From Oscillospiraceae bacterium (GTDB taxonomy: Bacteria > Bacillota > Clostridia > Oscillospirales > Ruminococcaceae), in contig CAAGBQ010000130.1 of NCBI GenBank assembly GCA_900768105.1, positions 1 to 52,050 of the forward strand: 52,050 bases of DNA, given 5' to 3'. Position numbers and translations under genes: made by a program. Positions 48,034-52,050 of the stretch are shown one piece after another; positions within the stretch are counted from its first letter, which is position 1, and the number at the start of each line of letters is the position of its first letter. Below the pieces are notes generated by a model that was given only the letters and a program-made list of their open reading frames with translations, searched no databases and had not been told where the DNA came from.

Positions 48034-49529
48034 ATTATGCCTACAAGACTTTGTCTTTCCTTTTTTACAATATCCGCAACGGATTTTGCGGGGTTGTAAA
48101 ACGAATCATATCTGTATAAAGCAAAGCCGCCATAGTTTTTCGCATTGCGCGCAGCGGCAACCTCTCTTGAAAGAATATCGCTGTTTTGCGTCCACTCAAG
48201 CTTTCCGGTGCTTCCCGCATAGTTATCCTCTGCTCCGGCTTTATAAGCCGCAAGACCGACTATAAGCTTTACTCCGCTTTGTGTTATCATTCCGTCAAAC
48301 TCATCAAGAACGGTGAGATAAGGAAGGCTCTTATGGTTAAAACCGTAATAAAGCTGCGGACAAATATAGTCAACATATCCGGCACTTGTTACCCATGTGT
48401 AAACATCGCAATAAAGAGTGCTGTAATTGGAATTTGTGTTTCCTGTCGGGCTTATTCCGAAGATGCAGTCCGCATTTATACTTTTTATTGCCGAATATAC
48501 GCGGCTGATAAGCTCGTTTACATTTTGTCGGCGCCAAGCCGCAAGGCTTAATCTTCCGCCGGAGCTTTTATAGCTTCTGTAATAGCTGCTGTCGAAGCTT
48601 TCATCGGTTGTGGGATAAAAATAATCGTCGAAATGTATTCCGTCAACTTTATAATTGCGGACTATCTCTTCAACTCCGTCGACCACAAGATTTATTACAT
48701 CCTCATCTGCGGGATTATAGAAAATACCTGTATTTTCAACTACAACGACCTTGTCCGTATTGAGCCAATTATATGCCGGATTTTCCTTGGAAATTTTGCT
48801 TGTATCTGTTTTTCCGCTGATTCTGTATGGATTTATCCACGCCTCAATTTTAAGTCCGGCGGAATGCGCCTCTTTTACCATAATTTCAAGAGGGTCGAAG
48901 CCGGGATTTTTTCCTTCCGTCCATGTGCAGTAAACGGACCATGGATAAAGGTCAGACGCATAATATGCGTCGCTGTGGGAGCGGGCGTGAACATATACCG
49001 TATTAAAGCCGTCCTCGACAAGGTTTGCAAACATTGTTTTTATGCTGCTTTTAAATTCCTTCTCGCTCTTTCCTGCAAGTATGGACTGATATTCAAGATA
49101 CGAGATCCACACTGCTTTTATTTCACCGTCAATTGCGGAACCGCTATTGTTTTGCGGCTTTTGTGAAGAGCTGTTTTCTGAAGAAGGCTTCGCAGATGAC
49201 TGCGAAGCGGAGCTTGAGAAAGACTTTTGACTGCTTTCACTTTGTGGCTTTGAGGAAGCCTCCTGCTTTGATGAAGAAACAGAGGTGCTTTCCGCAGCGG
49301 AGCCGTTTTCGGCGGGAGCCTCTGTACTTTCAGCGGAGCTTTCGCTCCGGGAAGAAGCTCCGCTGTTTTCACTTATGGTTATGTAACTGCTTTCGGCGGT
49401 GCTTTCCGAAATAGACGAAAGCACTGCGTCGTGCTCTATTATGTCGGGTTCTTTTGTTTTGTTGTCGGCACAAGCTGTCATAGAAACGAGTATCGTCATT
49501 ATCATAATGATGCTGAAAAGTCGTTTCAT
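48030..49529 (-). CDS. GHL10-type (DUF187) glycosidase-like lipoprotein
   Basis: A 499-residue exported lipoprotein with lipobox SMTAC (Cys20) and a serine/glutamate-rich linker to ~135. The catalytic-type barrel follows: EIKAVWISYLEYQSIL, FNTVYVHARSHSDAYY, GLKIEAWINPYRI, VDGIHFDDYFYP and YVDYICPQLYYGF, all typical of the GHL10 family (relatives of GH10-like hydrolases linked to peptidoglycan turnover). Candidate acid residues are the Asp pair in HFDDYFYP. It shares four bases with the amidase fusion, and both carry the barrel, so they are a functional pair. Confidence 0.88.
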   Translation of the reverse strand: MKRLFSIIMIMTILVSMTACADNKTKEPDIIEHDAVLSSISESTAESSYITISENSGASSRSESSAESTEAPAENGSAAESTSVSSSKQEASSKPQSESSQKSFSSSASQSSAKPSSENSSSQKPQNNSGSAIDGEIKAVWISYLEYQSILAGKSEKEFKSSIKTMFANLVEDGFNTVYVHARSHSDAYYASDLYPWSVYCTWTEGKNPGFDPLEIMVKEAHSAGLKIEAWINPYRISGKTDTSKISKENPAYNWLNTDKVVVVENTGIFYNPADEDVINLVVDGVEEIVRNYKVDGIHFDDYFYPTTDESFDSSYYRSYKSSGGRLSLAAWRRQNVNELISRVYSAIKSINADCIFGISPTGNTNSNYSTLYCDVYTWVTSAGYVDYICPQLYYGFNHKSLPYLTVLDEFDGMITQSGVKLIVGLAAYKAGAEDNYAGSTGKLEWTQNSDILSREVAAARNAKNYGGFALYRYDSFYNPAKSVADIVKKERQSLVGIM

Positions 49530-49581
49530 AACATACCTCCTGTGTAGAATTTAGGCGATTTTTAAAATCACCCAACATAAT

Positions 49582-49610
49582 AGTATAAAAATACACACAT
49601 TTTTGTGCAA
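49582..49610 (-). promoter_or_regulatory. Promoter of the GHL10 lipoprotein/amidase operon
   Basis: TTGCAC (49610-49605), 17-bp spacer and TATACT (49587-49582) on the minus strand, 53 bp before the ATG at 49529. Confidence 0.7.
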
Positions 49611-49650
49611 GCAAAAGTATAAAAATACGCAAAAATGGCAGGCTGCGCTC

Positions 49651-49686
49651 AAAAAATATTCCTATGCCGCCGCATTGCGGAATATT
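49651..49686 (-). terminator. Probable terminator of dnaE
   Basis: On the minus strand AATATTCC (49686-49679) pairs with GGAATATT (49662-49655), with a 16-base GC-rich loop, followed by TTTTGAG. It starts 20 bases after the dnaE stop. Confidence 0.6.
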
Positions 49687-49705
49687 CTTTTCCGCAAATT
49701 TTGAA

Positions 49706-52050
49706 TTATTTCATTTTTACATTTTCGGCGCCGATAATTTCGCCAAGCTTTTCCGCAACATAGTTATTGCCGGAAAGAGTATCCACCCAAAGCTTTGTCG
49801 GAGCCTTTACCGTCTTTTTGGTGTCGGTAAAATAGATATACAGCGGTGTAAGTCCGTCAAAAACCGCAAGAAGCTGCATAGCTTTTTTATACTCTGCGCT
49901 TTGTTCCGAAGGAACCTTGATAAAAAGCCCGCTTAATCCGCTTTTTGAAGCCTCCGCAGCGGGCGCGGACGGTTGGTTCTGCCGCGAAGCGGCCGTAGAA
50001 ATTTGTGCTTTTTTCTGATAGCCGCTTCCGTAAGTAAAATTTGGATTAAACGGAATCCGCTCCGCATCGGCAATGCTCAAAAATCTTTCGGCAATAAGCT
50101 TCAGTTCCTCGTCCTCTTTTACGGAAATTCGTGCTTCAAGAACAACGGCTTCATTAATGTTGATAATTCCGCCGAAATCCGAAAGAATCCTTGGGAATAC
50201 CAAAGCTTCAAGGCTTCCGGTAGTATCCTCCAGCGTTACAAAAGCCATAACATCGTTATTTTTTGTGGTTTTTGTCTTTTTGCTCAAAACCATGCCGCAA
50301 AGACGAACCCGTTTATCGTTGTTTGCTTCAGAAGATGCCATATGCTTTATTTCAAGCACGGTGCTTGCGTTCATTTTTTCTATTGCGGCGCTAAACTCAT
50401 TCATAGGATGTCCGGAAAGATACAGACCGGTTGTTTCCTTTTCCATATTAAGCCACTCGCGAAGAGAAAAATCCGGAAGATTCGGAAGTGTTTCTTCCGG
50501 TTCATCCGACTCATCCATTCCGCCAAAAAGGCTCATTTGTCCGGAAATGTTGCGCTTTTTTTCCGCATCTATATTTGAAAGAAGGCTTTCGTAACCGGAA
50601 AGCATGCTTCTGCGGTTGCTGCCGAGGGAATCAAGCGCGCCGGATTTGATAAGTGCCTCCAGCGTTCTTTTATTAAGCTCCCTTCCAAAAACGCGCCGGC
50701 AAAAATCAGTAAAATTAAGATATTTTCCATTATTGTTGCGTTCGGTAACAATATCGTTTATAAGTCCCCTGCCGAGATTTTTTACAGCAAGCAGTCCAAA
50801 ACGAACAGCGTTGCTCTGCCATGTAAAACCGCTTTCGGAGGTATTTACATCCGGTCCGGCAACCTTTATGCCCATCTTTTGGCACTCGCCGATATACTCG
50901 ATTACCTTATCCGTATTATCAAGCACGGAGCTTAACTGTGCCGCCATATATTCGCCAGGAAAATGACATTTGAGGTATGCAGTTCTATAAGCGACGGTAG
51001 CATATGCCGCCGCGTGGGATTTATTAAAAGCATAGGACGCAAAGGAGCTCATCTCATCAAATATTTCGTTTGCAACCTTTTCCGGAACGCCGTTGCGAAC
51101 GGCGCCCGGAAGCTCCAAATTCCCGTTTTCGTCAAACTTTCCGTGAACGAAATATTCGCGTTCCTGCGCCATAACATCAAGCTTTTTTTTGCTCATTGCG
51201 CGGCGCACAAGATCCGCGCGACCATAGGAGTATCCGGCAAGCTTGCGCACAATCTCCATAACCTGTTCCTGATAAACAATACACCCGTATGTTACATCAA
51301 GAATCGGTTTAAGAAGAGGCGTTTTGTATGTCACCTTTTCGGGATGATGACTGTTTTCGATATATTTTGGTATGGAATCCATCGGACCCGGACGGTAAAG
51401 AGATATAACCGCAGTCAAATCCTCAATGGATTTCGGCCCAAGACCTACAAGCACGCTTCTCATTCCTGCAGATTCGAATTGGAACACGCCCTGCGCCTGC
51501 CCTTTTGCAAGCATTTCATAAACGGCTGGGTCATCATCCGGAACCTTTGATATATCAAAATCCGGAATCCGTTTGCGAATTTCCTTTTCGCAGTCGCTTA
51601 TCGCCGTAAGGTTGCGAAGACCGAGAAAATCCATTTTGAGAAGTCCAAGCTCTTCAAGCGTGGTCATTGTAAACTGAGTAACAACGGATTCATCCGGTTT
51701 TGCAACAGGAACAAATTCTGTTACGGGCTGCGGTGCAATAACAACGCCCGCGGCATGAACAGAGGAATGACGCGGCATTCCTTCAACTTTAAGCGCAGTA
51801 TCAATAAGCTCCGTAACACTTGGGTCGGAGTTATAAAGCTCTCTTAATTCAGGAGAAATTTTCAGCGCTTTTTCCAAAGTCATTTTAAGGTCGGTGGGAA
51901 CAAGCTTTGCCACCTTATCAACATCCTGATACGCCATTCCAAGGGCGCGTCCCACATCGCGAATGTCAGCTCTTGCCGCCATGGTTCCGAATGTGATTAT
52001 CTGGGCAACATGATCCTCTCCGTATTTCCTGTTAACATAGTCAATAACCT
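49706..52050 (-). CDS. dnaE: DNA polymerase III alpha subunit, 3' part (truncated by the window)
   Basis: Replicative polymerase of the DnaE type. The frame is open to the right edge, so about 781 C-terminal residues are visible, beginning VIDYVNRKYGEDHVAQ. The two paired catalytic aspartates of the palm should lie just outside the window; the third is in LLKMDFLGLRNLT. The SHAAAYATVAYRTAYLK finger region, a helix-hairpin-helix/beta-binding section, and a C-terminal OB-fold (RLCGMVLSKKTKTT) are present. A glycine- and alanine-rich tail ends at 49706. DnaE1 or DnaE3 cannot be told apart here. Confidence 0.95.
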   Translation of the reverse strand, partial: VIDYVNRKYGEDHVAQIITFGTMAARADIRDVGRALGMAYQDVDKVAKLVPTDLKMTLEKALKISPELRELYNSDPSVTELIDTALKVEGMPRHSSVHAAGVVIAPQPVTEFVPVAKPDESVVTQFTMTTLEELGLLKMDFLGLRNLTAISDCEKEIRKRIPDFDISKVPDDDPAVYEMLAKGQAQGVFQFESAGMRSVLVGLGPKSIEDLTAVISLYRPGPMDSIPKYIENSHHPEKVTYKTPLLKPILDVTYGCIVYQEQVMEIVRKLAGYSYGRADLVRRAMSKKKLDVMAQEREYFVHGKFDENGNLELPGAVRNGVPEKVANEIFDEMSSFASYAFNKSHAAAYATVAYRTAYLKCHFPGEYMAAQLSSVLDNTDKVIEYIGECQKMGIKVAGPDVNTSESGFTWQSNAVRFGLLAVKNLGRGLINDIVTERNNNGKYLNFTDFCRRVFGRELNKRTLEALIKSGALDSLGSNRRSMLSGYESLLSNIDAEKKRNISGQMSLFGGMDESDEPEETLPNLPDFSLREWLNMEKETTGLYLSGHPMNEFSAAIEKMNASTVLEIKHMASSEANNDKRVRLCGMVLSKKTKTTKNNDVMAFVTLEDTTGSLEALVFPRILSDFGGIININEAVVLEARISVKEDEELKLIAERFLSIADAERIPFNPNFTYGSGYQKKAQISTAASRQNQPSAPAAEASKSGLSGLFIKVPSEQSAEYKKAMQLLAVFDGLTPLYIYFTDTKKTVKAPTKLWVDTLSGNNYVAEKLGEIIGAENVKMK

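Noticed and set aside
1..52050. Frequent GAGCAC/GTGCTC words across the window, considered as an oriented chromosomal signal
   Set aside because: Both orientations appear in roughly equal number and about as often as expected for a 6-mer in 52 kb by rough count.
1..52050. CRISPR arrays, insertion sequences, prophage genes
   Set aside because: No regularly spaced direct repeats, transposase or phage structural genes were seen; the Xer recombinase lies in a housekeeping context.

Overview
The window reads as chromosomal DNA of an anaerobic, probably spore-forming, Gram-positive member of the Clostridia, most likely the Ruminococcaceae/Oscillospiraceae side. Evidence is the SCIFF ribosomal peptide with its radical SAM maturase, a CwlD-type germination amidase, a SpoIIM-like protein next to a Xer recombinase, a tyrosine T-box, a cobalamin riboswitch, strong GGAGG ribosome binding sites, frequent TTG/GTG starts and tightly overlapping operons. 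Assignment to a genus is not possible from the sequence alone.

Layout. 1-1644: the 5' part of an FtsX/MacB-type permease and a small cysteine-rich secreted protein whose signal peptide is frameshifted at an A-tract (both minus). 1645-2241: a hairpin-rich divergent intergenic region. 2242-3846: scfA-scfB (SCIFF peptide and maturase). 3938-8451: SpoIIM-like protein, Xer recombinase, a DUF6873-type protein, RadA and CwlD. 8677-10773: YerC, a methyltransferase, tRNA-Val and an AraC-GyrI regulator.

10851-21773 is the most unusual part: a six-gene minus-strand operon behind a consensus promoter, a cobalamin riboswitch and an intrinsic terminator. In order of transcription it encodes a DUF4430 (transcobalamin C-terminal-like) secreted protein, an alpha/alpha-barrel lipoprotein, a MoxR ATPase, a DUF58 protein, a transglutaminase-fold membrane protein lacking the expected catalytic cysteine, and a PQQ-like beta-propeller protein. 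The first two together look like a transcobalamin/intrinsic factor split over two genes, which suggests a B12-repressed surface corrinoid-capture system. A second DUF4430 lipoprotein ends a nucleotide-loop assembly operon (cobT-cobU-cobS-cobU-like-cobC, 28139-32091), an independent B12 link in the same window.

Between them lie a TIM-barrel protein (21894), a pair of exporter-type ABC half transporters and a LytTR/GHKL two-component system (22904-28027). Then come a TetR-type regulator with an apparent ACG start, a short-chain dehydrogenase, tyrS with its T-box, and a ten-gene housekeeping operon nusB/TsaD paralogue/xseA/xseB/ispA/dxs/tlyA/nadK/argR/recN read right to left from a promoter with a palindromic spacer and a leader terminator. 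The right end holds two envelope proteins with GHL10-type barrels, one fused to an amidase, and the 3' two-thirds of dnaE, cut by the window edge.

All family calls were made by eye from motifs; no database search was possible.
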